Assembly: GCA_013365325.1 (NCBI GenBank)
Contig: JABVXV010000116.1
Span: forward strand, 1-64,000
Reading direction: 5' to 3'
Length of the DNA stretch: 64,000 nt
From: Dipetalonema caudispina
Lineage: Eukaryota > Nematoda > Chromadorea > Rhabditida > Onchocercidae
Part shown: positions 51,175 through 62,180 of the stretch, piece after piece
Layout: every line of letters begins with the position of its first letter
Numbering within the stretch: position 1 is the first letter of the stretch
Notes under the pieces: model-generated
Seen by the model: only the letters and a program-made list of their open reading frames with translations
What the model was told of the DNA's origin: nothing
The model's database searches: none
Position numbers and translations under genes: made by a program

Positions 51175-54100
51175 TTAAAGTCCCCTAAGAACATTCATGC
51201 ATTTCCCGCGTACTGCCCATAAGAATTGTTTCCAGTCGGCTTTGCTCCATTCTTCGTAGCTGAAGTTATGGATAATTAATACAATGCAAAAAGAAAAGGC
51301 AATACATTCCGTCCCACACTTATTTTCTCAGCTTACCAGAAAAAAGTCCGAGAAGTTACGAAACATAATCAGTGAAAGAACCTGTTTAGCATTATCTAAC
51401 CTCGTATACTTTTTTAATCATACTAAATAAATGCATTTTTTTACCTCAGATCACTGCCATTGAAACGTTCACGTACAGCAACTTTAGTTCCAAGGTCCGC
51501 AAACACAACCAAACGACCCCTCATGTCTTGTGCATTCGATTCAAAGCAAAATTCTCCAGTCCTAAAAAATTTGAAAGCGTTAAAACTCCACACTTTCCCA
51601 CGTACTTGCAAAAATAAAAAAGGTTCGTCACTATGTCATAATTTCAAGATAAGTTTCGACGATATTGTTGACGACATTATAAACATTAATCGGTTAAGGT
51701 TTGAAAAATCAAGTCGCGGACATAATCGCCTGTTACAGAATGCCAGAAAATGATTTGAGAAATTGTATCTATCGAAAATTCTTATGGAGACACGCGTACC
51801 CAAATAATAGTTGAGCCGCTATTGAGACAGACAGCAACCAAATACCGAATAGATCACTTAGGAATGCACCAAATATCAAATAGACTACCTTAAGAATTTA
51901 TCAAGTGAAAGAAAATTACCGCCTAGAATTGTAGGTAAAGGCCAAGTCCATGTCGTTGGCAACATGCAACAATTCGGACAAATTGCTCCCATCGCTCAAC
52001 ACATACAGTGGTTCATTACTTTCACCCGTATCGTCACCCTTAAATACTTACTATTTTATTAGTAAATGATTCTGAGACACATCATGAAGCTGCGTGTAGT
52101 TGCCCAGCAAAGAAAAATTATCGACATCTAACACACACTATTCAAGGCGAAACATACGCCTCAAATAAATTATCTAAATTCATGTCCACGCTTCATGCAA
52201 TACATCCAAATCCTTCCGCAGAATGTTATTGAAAGTGCAAAATTCTTTTTGATAGAAGCTTAGATTTCCACTAGAAACGATAAAAAAGCTCGAATTCCGG
52301 TATCACTATTTGTATCACGGAAATTTAACGATGGTGAAAATTTCCAAAAAAAAATTTGAAAACTAACGTCATCGCATTCCACCTTAGGAGAGAAAATCTT
52401 CGCAGATCTTGCCGGTATTAGATTATCGTCAGCCAATCCTTTCTAAAAGGATAATGTAACAAAATTCTATGAGAAAAGATATAAAACTTCAAAATGTCAA
52501 AAATTCTGCATTGCTATTATGAAACCTCTGATCTAGCATCACTCCCGTCATACTGACACCACATAAGACTACCATTCAACGAAAACTTAACCACATGCAC
52601 TTGAAAATTCTCTTACCACGTTAGGACACACGTGAAAAGAATTATATTTTTCAAAAAAAAAGAAGAAAAAGAAACCGTATCGAAAATATTATCCTGTCCA
52701 CAACCGATATTACTCGAAGGTTGCGGCTGTGGTAGTGATGATCGCGTGTAAATAGATGTTGATGCAGTTATTCCGGAAAGAGTGCCATTTAATTTTGCAT
52801 TTTTTGTAGCATTCTGTATGAATTGATCTAATAATGCCTGTTGTGACGAGCTTGGCTTCGTATCCACAACAACACGAGCACCTGCTTCTGAAAATGAACA
52901 AAATTGAAGATGTTATGCCCATCCAACTTCACCCAAAGTTTGCTTTTTTTGAATTCCTTATTCAATGATAATTAAATGATGATGAAGATCCCGTAAAAAG
53001 AACTGAGAAATTTTGGTTTTAATTATTCAATACTTCCAAAAAGAAATATATCAAAACAATCTCCTTTTTGAAGAGATTACAGGAAGCAAACACTGGGAAT
53101 ACTACAATGTTAGAAAAAACATCTTAAATAACATCGATTACAGTTCAATGGTATCCTAAATAACCAACTTGTACAAATCGAACTGAACTAAATTAAACCT
53201 TATTTTTACTAGTGAATTGCGACAATTTTCGAAATGATCACAAGAAATTAGAAAATTTTTTTGAGACTAGAAGGAAAATGAATATATATCAATCTGTTCC
53301 TAATCCTACAGAATATCGATTCATTGCTTTTGCAAATAATACCCGTTTTAGATCCTCAGATACAAGACAACAATTAGCTACGTTGCCACAATCTAACGTT
53401 TGGTTGAAGCATCTAACAAATTTACCAGATTAAATACACTCATCTGGTAAAATTGTTAGATTCTTCAACCAAACTTGTGCAGCTGTGATAACGTTACCTT
53501 TAATCACAATCACAGCTTAAAATTAGTCACTATGTATAATGAATGTTGATATCGAAAAGCCACCGACTATATAACAAATGATTGAATTAGATAAGACAGT
53601 TTAATAGCTAGTGATATCAGTCCTTTCCCAGTGATTCATATATGATCATTTTTTTTGCTGCAACTACAATGCTATATAGGAAGCGTACGAAGAGGCTAAA
53701 TAGATCAAGCCATAAAACGAGAAATGAAAGGAAACTTAAAAAGGAAAAAAAAAGTTACTCAAACATTTGAATTTGCGAGATGAATGATCATGAAAGCCAC
53801 TCTCGTAAAGACCAATCCGACTTCGACCACGAATTTCTGCATACATTCGATAACCACATCCGAAATGTTTAAATTTATTGCATCGATAGAAAATCTTCGA
53901 GCCTGTGCTTATTTTCCTTACTTTCCATCTAGAAACACGACCCTTCAGCTGTTCTCGGAACATTTCCCTTTCATTATCAAAACACCCCACCTTAAACCAT
54001 TTCCGTTTAAGCACTATATCACCTCGACGAACACTTCCCTCTTCGCTTATCCACAACGAATTTCTAGTTCGAGACCAGTCTTGCTGGTCATTTTTGAAAC

Positions 54101-55585
54101 TTTTAGAACCAGCCAAATAAACTCTTCCGGAGCCCTCAGCTTCTGATACCACAGGCATACCATCACAGTTATTGAATCCATGTCCGAAACTAATACATTT
54201 CTGCGAATAATTTAATCTTTCATTATCATAACCAATTTTACTTCTAGAATATGAAGAAATTTCCTGCTCAGAAGCATAATCCTCAACATTTTCATCCTGA
54301 TGATGAAAGCAATTTTCATTCAATCCCAGATTAACACTATCATCTTCTACCCATTTGTTTTCATCAGCATCAATTCCCTCTCGAATTCCCCACTGTAATA
54401 CAGTATTTCCATAACATTTCGAATTTTTGTTACCAATTCCAGAATCAGAGAATACATAATTGTTATCATCCATAACCACAGATGCAGATAACATATGCTT
54501 GCAGAGGGAATCCGGAAAGAGGCTACCCCTGCAAAAGTTCAACACAATAATACCCAATCAAATCCAGGTAAGATATCAGATTTACCACGGTATCACAACT
54601 TTACTAAACATGCAAAAAACGGTGAATTGTACAACAGGGAAGCCAGTAAAGGATTTCAGGTCCTTCAAGAATGAGATAGATGATAAACGGGACGAAATTG
54701 TTATAGCGCCAGACAAATTTTTGATGAGTAATATGGAATGAAGGGGGGGAAAAGAGGGGAGGAAAAAGATAGGAGGGGGAGGGGGGGGGGGAAAGTGGGA
54801 AGTGAAAGAGAGCAAAGGGAAAACAATGTTTGATGTGAATAGATGGTTGAGTCCGGTCCACTAATGTCTTCTCCTATCTTTTCTATCCTTTCCCACCTCC
54901 CCCCCTCTCCCTACAGCCAAATAACCTCACCGTCATCCATGTCATTATACCTCCCCCCCCCCCCCTTTCCACTTCTATTTACCCCCCCTCTCCTCCCCCA
55001 CATATCAAATATACTTCCATCACCTACTCCTACGGCATTTACCACCCTCCAATCGGTACAGTGTACTTCTATCGTATCATTTCTTGCTTCTTTCACTTCT
55101 TCAAATAATTTCAAAAACTTTTCAGACATCCTTAACTTACCAAAATAAAAACTGTTGACTGCTTTGTACCAAAGATAATGAAACTCAGAATTGCGGAAGA
55201 CCTGAGAAATAGAAAAATACAACAAAGCTATGTTTGAAATATCAACTACATGACTATCAAATTCTTTTCCCGCAGTAAAACTCAACCTTCCCTCACAGTG
55301 TTTATTTGTTTGGAACAAAAATAAAAATTTCCGATCATTTGAAACCATTTCCCAGCAAAAAAGTTCTAATAAAAATTTCTAACAAAAAGAAAAAAGTAAA
55401 ATAAAGTTCATAATAAAAATATGATTAAAAATCGAAGCTAATGTCTCTCCACATATAAATGTAGTATCAGCAGTGACACACAGCAAGAGAAACTAGGTAT
55501 GTCATCATTTTAATTATACAGTGAATCAAAGTATAATACACCTAGCCAGAATGTGTACAAGTCATACGGACATATGAATGGTTTG

Positions 55586-55620
<35 letters not shown>

Positions 55621-57407
55621 CAATAGACTGACTCCATTGTCAAACTGGAAAAAAGAAGTGCTTTTCATATATTAACATGATAGGCTAAATTAAGAATTAA
55701 ATTCATGCAGTGTAAAAACACCACTCAATTTGGGCAACGACTGGCAGAAACTGGAAACATGCTAGGATATGTATTTCAGAAACTTCTCACAGGACAGGAG
55801 AGTACCATACGACGCAAAACCAAATCGCTGCATTGAAGGAAACGATTTAGAGATAAAAGTATATCTGCCCATCAAATCCAATTTGTTAGGGGAGTTCATT
55901 CTAAGTTGACAATTCCGAATTTCATAATTCTAGAACCATATGCCTTCAGTTTTTCAGTGATTATGATTAGTCATTAAATATATTAATGCGCTTCGTGAAA
56001 ATAACAATTTAGAAATTTTAAAATTTGCTTCTATCTTAGAGGTGCTGTTAGTAGTAGCAGACATACGTAACGCATTTGGGGAAGAAGTAAGTGACAAAAG
56101 TAACAGAGAGGAAAACGTTAAGGTCTAAAGGTCTATTTATGTCATCCCGAAAGATAATGAATCAGAAATTGAAAATCCTTCATTAAATTCACCCTGACAT
56201 GTTTGAAATACCGCACCACACACGACGCACGACCCTGTAATTTAGAACGGCAAACCAAATGGATACTTACCAGGATAACACTGTTGTTCTCTATCCGGTT
56301 CTGGTCTCACTTCACTATCCACAGGGATCATGAAGGCCGCCGTTTCACCCTGGAAAGGAATAAATAAAACATCATTGTAAAGAGAATATAAAGGATTAAA
56401 GTAAACTGAAATTTGTGAAAACTAATTCTATCCAACCCTTTGATTTCCAATGTATTTTCAGTGTACCAACGTCAGTTCACTAATCAAGGCTTACGTGTAC
56501 ATATATATAAATGTATTTCATTTAACAAATCTCGGTCAAAAATTTTTAAAACAACACATACATTTCTATTATTAACAACAAGGCGGCTACGACCCTGAGG
56601 CTGATTGATACCAATTCGTTCTTCCACGATGTTCCAAATACCACCAAGGCCCGTGTCGTGTTTACGTTTCAAATGGAATTTCAGTGTTGTTGGACTGCGA
56701 TCATTTGTTATCCACTCGCAATATCGGCATCGTACACCACTCAATCCTTTCGTTTTCAGATCCACGAAAAAATTCCACACCTTAATTAGTGTACGACGGA
56801 TAGTGAATTCTCAAATCTACGCACCTCCATAATGGCAACAGCTATTGTAGAAGCACGATACTATATATTGACAAAAACTTGCGGAATGTTAGCCAGTTAC
56901 GGATCGGAACCGTCGTCACTTCCCCAGTCAACATTCAGATATTAAAATGATACAATGGCTTATTGTCGGCCTCGTTTGGGAGACCGTCCATGATCGGCAT
57001 CTGTACTGAATGGCTAAGCATTTTTGACACACCCTAGATGAACAGCAGAAAATGTGTTACGAACTTGGAACCTAAAAATATTCAAACGATTCTAACTAAA
57101 ACAGAACTAAAATATTCACACTTTAATTAAATTCTAGAAATTGCTTTCTTTTGAAGAAACAAACCGGATTTGTCTTTTTTCTACCAGCATTTTTCGCATT
57201 GTACTGTGACGGCACTATGGGTGGAGCAATGACAATTGAGTGACATCCGGTCGATTTCGTACTGGTACCAGATATCACTGACGATGTAGACATTGCCGTT
57301 CCTGAGGTGGAACGTTTGGCAAGTTTAGCGGTCCAAGTCGGCTGTCTGCAATGTTTAAGATTAGTTAATATAGCGAGCTCATTTCGATCTGGAAAAGTCT
57401 TTGCCAT
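51175..57407 (-). CDS. BED zinc finger plus FLYWCH/WRKY-like finger protein, 10 exons, about 777 aa
   Basis: Exons are 57165-57407, 56562-56780, 56271-56349, 54951-55365, 53759-54528, 52676-52887, 52368-52442, 51920-52038, 51445-51561 and 51175-51259. All phases agree (2,334 bases). Residues about 82-125 form a BED finger: VWNFFVDLKTKG, then RCRYC and FHLKRKH. Near residue 525-570 a second finger appears: RWKVRKISTGSKIFYRC, GCGYRMYAEI, ending HDH, with spacing C-x7-C-x21-H-x-H as in FLYWCH/WRKY-GCM1-type domains. The C-terminal region (PLYVLSDGSNLSELLHVAND, DWKQFLWAVRGKCMNVLRGL) is not recognised. Both finger types bind DNA and occur in transcription factors and transposase-derived genes, so a nuclear DNA-binding role is inferred. 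The ATG at 57,407 is provisional, since an acceptor-like site lies within exon 1. Exons 4 and 5 together are frame-neutral and could be skipped. Two introns end in AAG. Confidence 0.75.
53398..53474. repeat. Long near-perfect hairpin: 33-base arms, 11-base loop
   Basis: Arms 53,398-53,430 and 53,442-53,474 pair with two mismatches around an 11-base loop. It lies inside an intron of the BED/FLYWCH gene. Size and pairing resemble a microRNA precursor, though a small foldback or miniature element is equally possible. No known microRNA seed was recognised. Confidence 0.9.
54743..54999. repeat. G-run cluster facing a C-run cluster
   Basis: Repeated G runs on the plus strand (54,743-54,791) face C runs (54,895-54,999) about 100 bases away, so they could pair or each form quadruplex-type structure. 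Part of the C side encodes the glycine-rich end of exon 4 of the minus-strand BED/FLYWCH gene. Such GC homopolymers stand out in this AT-rich window. Confidence 0.85.
55592..55620. repeat. Poly(A) run
   Basis: Twenty-nine consecutive A residues in an intron of the BED/FLYWCH gene. Confidence 0.95.
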
Positions 57408-58115
57408 TACCTTACAATAATTATACTCCTTCCAGAGTGAAACAGCATGAAAACTGATTTGCCTCGCCCTCTTACTGGGCAGGATAATGATGAGGACGAC
57501 TGAAGAAATCGGAAATAGTGAATACTGAAGTGGTGGAAAAAAAGCCAGCGAATGAGGCGATTTAACGAAAAGACTTGACGTTTGACATCGTCAAGGAAGG
57601 AGAAGGAGAAGGGAGGAAGAGGAAGGAGAATTACGACGACTATCACCGCCAGGAGATTCACTATTGATCTGGAAATTTGACAATTTTAAATGTACCGTTT
57701 CAAAATACCGCCCGTTGACTCGTCCACTTTTCCTGCTTTATTTTCGAATTCCAAAATCTAAAAATAGATAGCAAATAAAAATGATCACGAAAATATTTTC
57801 AAACGAAGATACGGATAAACAAAAACAAAATCAAAGAATAAAATTATCCTAGTATACATAGTAAACATATTAATGAACCTTTAAACAAAAAAAAAAAAAA
57901 AAAATACATCAATATTGATAAAAATAAAATTCAAAATATAATTATTAAATGATGTTAACATTATAAAGCATATGTAATAATAGTATATAATTATTAAAAA
58001 TATAAAAACATAACTAATCTTTCTTTTTTTTTTTTTTTTGTTAATAAAATCTAAAAAAAAATTAATTAAATTATAATTAATTTAATATAAATGAAGATTA
58101 AATGATAAGAAAAAA

Positions 58116-58117
<2 letters not shown>

Positions 58118-58155
<38 letters not shown>
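58118..58155. repeat. Poly(A) run
   Basis: Thirty-eight consecutive A residues, preceded by further A-rich sequence. Confidence 0.95.
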
Positions 58156-58156
<1 letters not shown>

Positions 58157-58308
58157 CCAAGAAAAAGAATCTAACATATAATAAATGATTACCAATAACT
58201 AAAACGGACAGGATGCTATATTGCACCTCCTTTTATCCAAAATACAATGGATCGAACTAGCGCCTACTATCTACGATGAATTATTATGTGTGTGCGTCCG
58301 CTTATGTC

Positions 58309-58380
58309 TGTGTATGTATGTATGTATGTGTATGTATGTATGTGTATGTATGTATGTATGTATGTGTATGTGTATGTATT
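58309..58380. repeat. (TGTA)n/(TG)n microsatellite
   Basis: Mixed tetranucleotide and dinucleotide repeat. It is complementary in sense to the TACA-type tract about 330 bases downstream. Confidence 0.93.
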
Positions 58381-58708
58381 AGTTGCGTGAATACGTGAAA
58401 GCTTATGTATATATGTGTGTATGCATTAACTGGCGATAGCTTACTATGTTTTGTTTGTTTCAACTTTATCTTCTCCTATATAACCTGTTTTAAATTTGAT
58501 AAAAATTTTAGAAAAAAAAAAAAAAAAAAAAAATTTCATTCCTTACTTTAAACCATTTACTAAGAAGTTGATTAGTAATAATATATAAGGATAGGGGGAA
58601 TTGTGAAAATGAATGGACAGTAAAGTCATTTGGGTCAACAATTACAGTTCAATCCTATGGTCTAATACAAACTAACAGGTTAAAAGGACCGCGCATATTC
58701 ATCATCAA

Positions 58709-58756
58709 CACACATACATACACATACATACACATACACATACACACACATACATA
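58709..58756. repeat. (CATA)n/(CA)n microsatellite
   Basis: Alternating cata and ca units, the reverse complement type of the tract at 58,309-58,380. A second similar tract lies at about 58,812-58,846. Confidence 0.93.
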
Positions 58757-58912
58757 GATATAACGTTACCACACTAACCTCCGCTACTGGTTTTATACAC
58801 ATTCCGCACAGACACATACATACACACACACATATATATATATATACCCACCGATACACTACCGCAACGGCGATAGTAGCAGCAATAGGAGCAGCTGTAG
58901 TAATATTAGGGA

Positions 58913-58959
58913 CATTTCAGGTCTCTCGTCGTCTAACAGCTATTAGAAGACCTGAAATG
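58913..58959. repeat. Hairpin with 12-base perfect outer stem
   Basis: Arms 58,913-58,924 (catttcaggtct) and 58,948-58,959 pair perfectly. A short inner stem, tctaa with ttaga, follows after a one-sided bulge. It lies between microsatellites. It could be a small structured RNA or an incidental foldback. Confidence 0.8.
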
Positions 58960-58990
58960 AAAAGATAGGAAATAAAAAGGGGGACCTGCT

Positions 58991-59022
<32 letters not shown>

Positions 59023-59046
59023 CGTCGTCATCATCATCATCGTCAT
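58991..59046. repeat. (ATC)n microsatellite
   Basis: ATC repeat with a few CAC and GTC interruptions. Confidence 0.95.
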
Positions 59047-60599
59047 TACCAATTCCTCCATTTTCCTTTCCAGCACAAGAGACGGTACAAGCGCGCCTTC
59101 TTTGACCAGTTTTTACGCCATCTGCTCTCCCCTCTATTCTCTTAATATATCATACTATACCAGGTCATCATTTTTACTACAACCTACAATACCATCCTGC
59201 TTATCTACTGATCAACTTCTAATTCATCTTCCCTCTCTTATACTTCTTCTAAACCTCAATTTATACTTTCATTTTCATCATTCCCTTAGTCTTTATTCAT
59301 CTTTCTTCATCTTTTTAATGCTTACAAAATTAAATCAAACAACTAATAATAATTATCAAATAGGGATAAATAAATAATATTAAGTAATTTTTAGAATAAC
59401 ATTAATATTATGCTTTCATTTTATACGTATCATTAAGAAAAAAATTTTTGAATACAATCGTTACATTCATTTTTTCAACTTCGTGGTACCACTATACTTA
59501 GAACTATTATGTAATGGAAATGATAAATTAAAATGATCAAATAACATTATTAGAGAGTAATGCAATAAGCACACAACATTTACATGAATTGTAAATTGAA
59601 TCAACTACTATATGGAATGTGCATCATACATTTTTCAATTTAATTTCTTCAAAATCATTTTAAAAGATTGACGTTTTTTTATGAGCTATAGGCGATTTCA
59701 ACTACTCTAAACAATCCTTTTCAGGTAACTATGATAACACTTCTGTCAACCATTTCTCAAATAAAAACATAATTCTCATGCATAAAATGATCAATTGAAT
59801 TATCACAATTCAACAGCAGATACTAAGTAATTAATCCTAAAATGTACATATGATTATATACAATTCTTCCTATTTATTGTTGAAAAATAAAAAGATTCCA
59901 TTCCATCACTCAAAGATTTACCTATTCTAAGCCAACAATATTTTATTCAAATCTTCTTAAAATTTTAAACTTACTCTATATTTAATAGATGATTAAAAGA
60001 ATAAATCATCTCATTCATTAATTTAAAATAAATCCTATCAATTGAAATATTTCAAGTGATGGAACGATACTACTAACCATCGATCTATCTACAACTCACA
60101 AAATGTCAAACGACCATCCATTCATATGACATGCTTTATAAACGCATGTTTGTCACATTCACCGCTTTTAACTTCGACCACCCAAGTTATAAATGTTCAC
60201 ACACAATTGAATGACGAAATCCATCGATTTCTAACCAATGAATCCAGAAGTGCCTACAACTTATGTACGGAACGGAACGAACATTCGTATGTGTTAAATT
60301 TTGCGAAATATGCTTAAAATGGAATAGAATGATTTTTTTGTGATATTTATTTAATTATTTCCATTCTTCAGCCAGTAAAATTATTGTTGTTTCTGAATCA
60401 GTTATGGTTAGCGTTAAATTTCTACCAGAATTGATGCAAAAAGAACCTTAAAAGTTATTATAACGAATTGAATAAGTAAAATGGAATGGAACATAATGTA
60501 GGACTTGAAATGCAGATATTTATCATCGTTAGATAAGAAAACAAAGAAGAGATCAGCTTTATTCAAATAATTTGTGGGCAATAAAGTACAGGCAGGATC

Positions 60600-60910
60600 G
60601 ATAAAAATACAACTGATAAAATTTCAGTTACTAATACACAAGTTATGAAATTCAGGCACCTAATACACAAATGATAAAATGAAGGCATATAATGATAGGT
60701 AATCATATGAAAGCAATTAGCATTCAGGTTTCTAACAATCAGATGGTAACAATTCACACATCTAAAAACTGAAATATCAAATATAGTGATGATAAAATTC
60801 ATGTATCAAGCATACAAATGATGGAATGTATGTAATGAGCACAAAAATGTTAGAATTCAAAGTAGTAAAGTTTAACATACAAGTAATAATCACAAATACT
60901 AGTATATGAA
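60600..60910. repeat. Degenerate minisatellite, unit about 25-40 bases
   Basis: Recurring elements such as taatacacaa, atgataaaat and ttcaggc/ttcaggt appear in similar order with drift and indels. It reads as a decayed tandem array; exact unit length and copy number cannot be set by eye. Confidence 0.45.
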
Positions 60911-62180
60911 TAATACAGTATTGGTCAGAATTTTTGTTGCAAAACAATACTATGATGAGATCAGTCGCATATGAAAGATGTCTGGAATACACGGAATGAT
61001 ATTTCTGGCCATAAATTGTACAAGCCAATACATGATGCTAAATTCAACGATCGATAAAACAAATCATTTTCACAGGTACAAGCACTATATTATCAAAATA
61101 CAGTACAAATAATAATTAGTTGTGCATAATAACATGATCGTTTTCGTTTATCCATATTAACTAACAGAATCCTATTCATCGATGAAAGGCAAAATCGAAA
61201 ACATGAAAGTGAACCAAATAACTAGTAAATATTTCTAACAATAATCCCTGTTTACATTTTATCCCTCTGCAAAGATTTGGAAATTTGGAATTTCTTCAAA
61301 TTTTCACAATTTCGAAAATCTGAAGAAACTGTTATGTGGATCTGATTAATAGTTATATAATATCATCAAATGTATATTGAAAAAATAGTTTCCGTGATCC
61401 TGCTCAATTTTTATTTCCGATTTGAATAGGGCAAATGGATCAGAGGATGAAATAAGCTTACCAACTTTAAACTGATTTATATCGCGCTTGGATGCTGACG
61501 AAAGAAAAGCACATACAGATACGCCGTCATAACGATACGTAATGACTCAAGAAATTTAGTTTACTAGGCAAATCCGACAAATACGGTGATGACGCAACAA
61601 TAAAGATAAAGCTATAACCAGTCAATCTTTCACAGTTAATATGAGGAACTACAAAAATTACAACAAAAGTGTGAAACGAAACAAAAGTGAACTAAACACA
61701 AGTGAACAAATGATAAGATAAAATTAAATAATCATCTCTAAATTTTACTATCAGTCCATTTTTTGGCTAAAATTTCAATTCATGCTATCGCTTAAGCTGA
61801 TTACATTTTCATCTTTTTCGATATTACGCTTACCTTATTGGAACTAACGCCAAATCATATAGATGGGCCATTACAAATCAAGCGAATATTTGTCTCTTTC
61901 GATAATTACCTTTCATTTTTCATTTATTGTTTTCAAAAGAAAAACAAACCGAAGAACTTCGAAATTCTAAGTTCCAAGGGATCAAGATTTAAATCAACCA
62001 AATTTCCCAAACATATCATTTCTCCATTGTATTAGTACAAATCATGAAATCTGACAGATCAAAACGACCCGAAACCGTGTTTCTGAGATTACGATAAAGG
62101 GAAATAAGAAGAAAATGAACATGATAATGGAAAAATAATGGTAATGGAACTCCTTTCAGAAAACAGTTCAAAAAACTATC

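Larger units (their letters stand above)
57408..62180. other. Microsatellite-rich intergenic region
   Basis: About 4.8 kb between the BED/FLYWCH start and the CDC20-like stop, both on the minus strand. No exon with family motifs was found. It contains poly(A) at 58,118-58,155, a TGTA/TG tract, a TACA/CA tract, an ATC tract, a small hairpin and a degenerate minisatellite. The left part should contain the BED/FLYWCH promoter. Confidence 0.6.

Noticed and set aside
53212..53433. Plus-strand 73-codon frame in the BED/FLYWCH intron.
   Set aside because: Its end is one arm of the long hairpin, it has no recognised motif, and it lies antisense inside a well-supported intron.
53784..55148. Plus-strand open frames rich in Pro, Ser and Thr across 53.8-55.1 kb.
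   Set aside because: They are antisense shadows of the FLYWCH-like exons and of the C-run tract on the minus strand.
57407..57661. Minus-strand frame with a hydrophobic, signal-like start upstream of the BED gene.
   Set aside because: It is followed by low-complexity Ser and aromatic residues, comes from a purine-rich plus strand, and has no supporting splice structure.
60126..61028. Several short frames on both strands at 60.1-61.0 kb as coding exons.
   Set aside because: They fall in degenerate tandem-repeat sequence and lack motifs or consistent splice sites.
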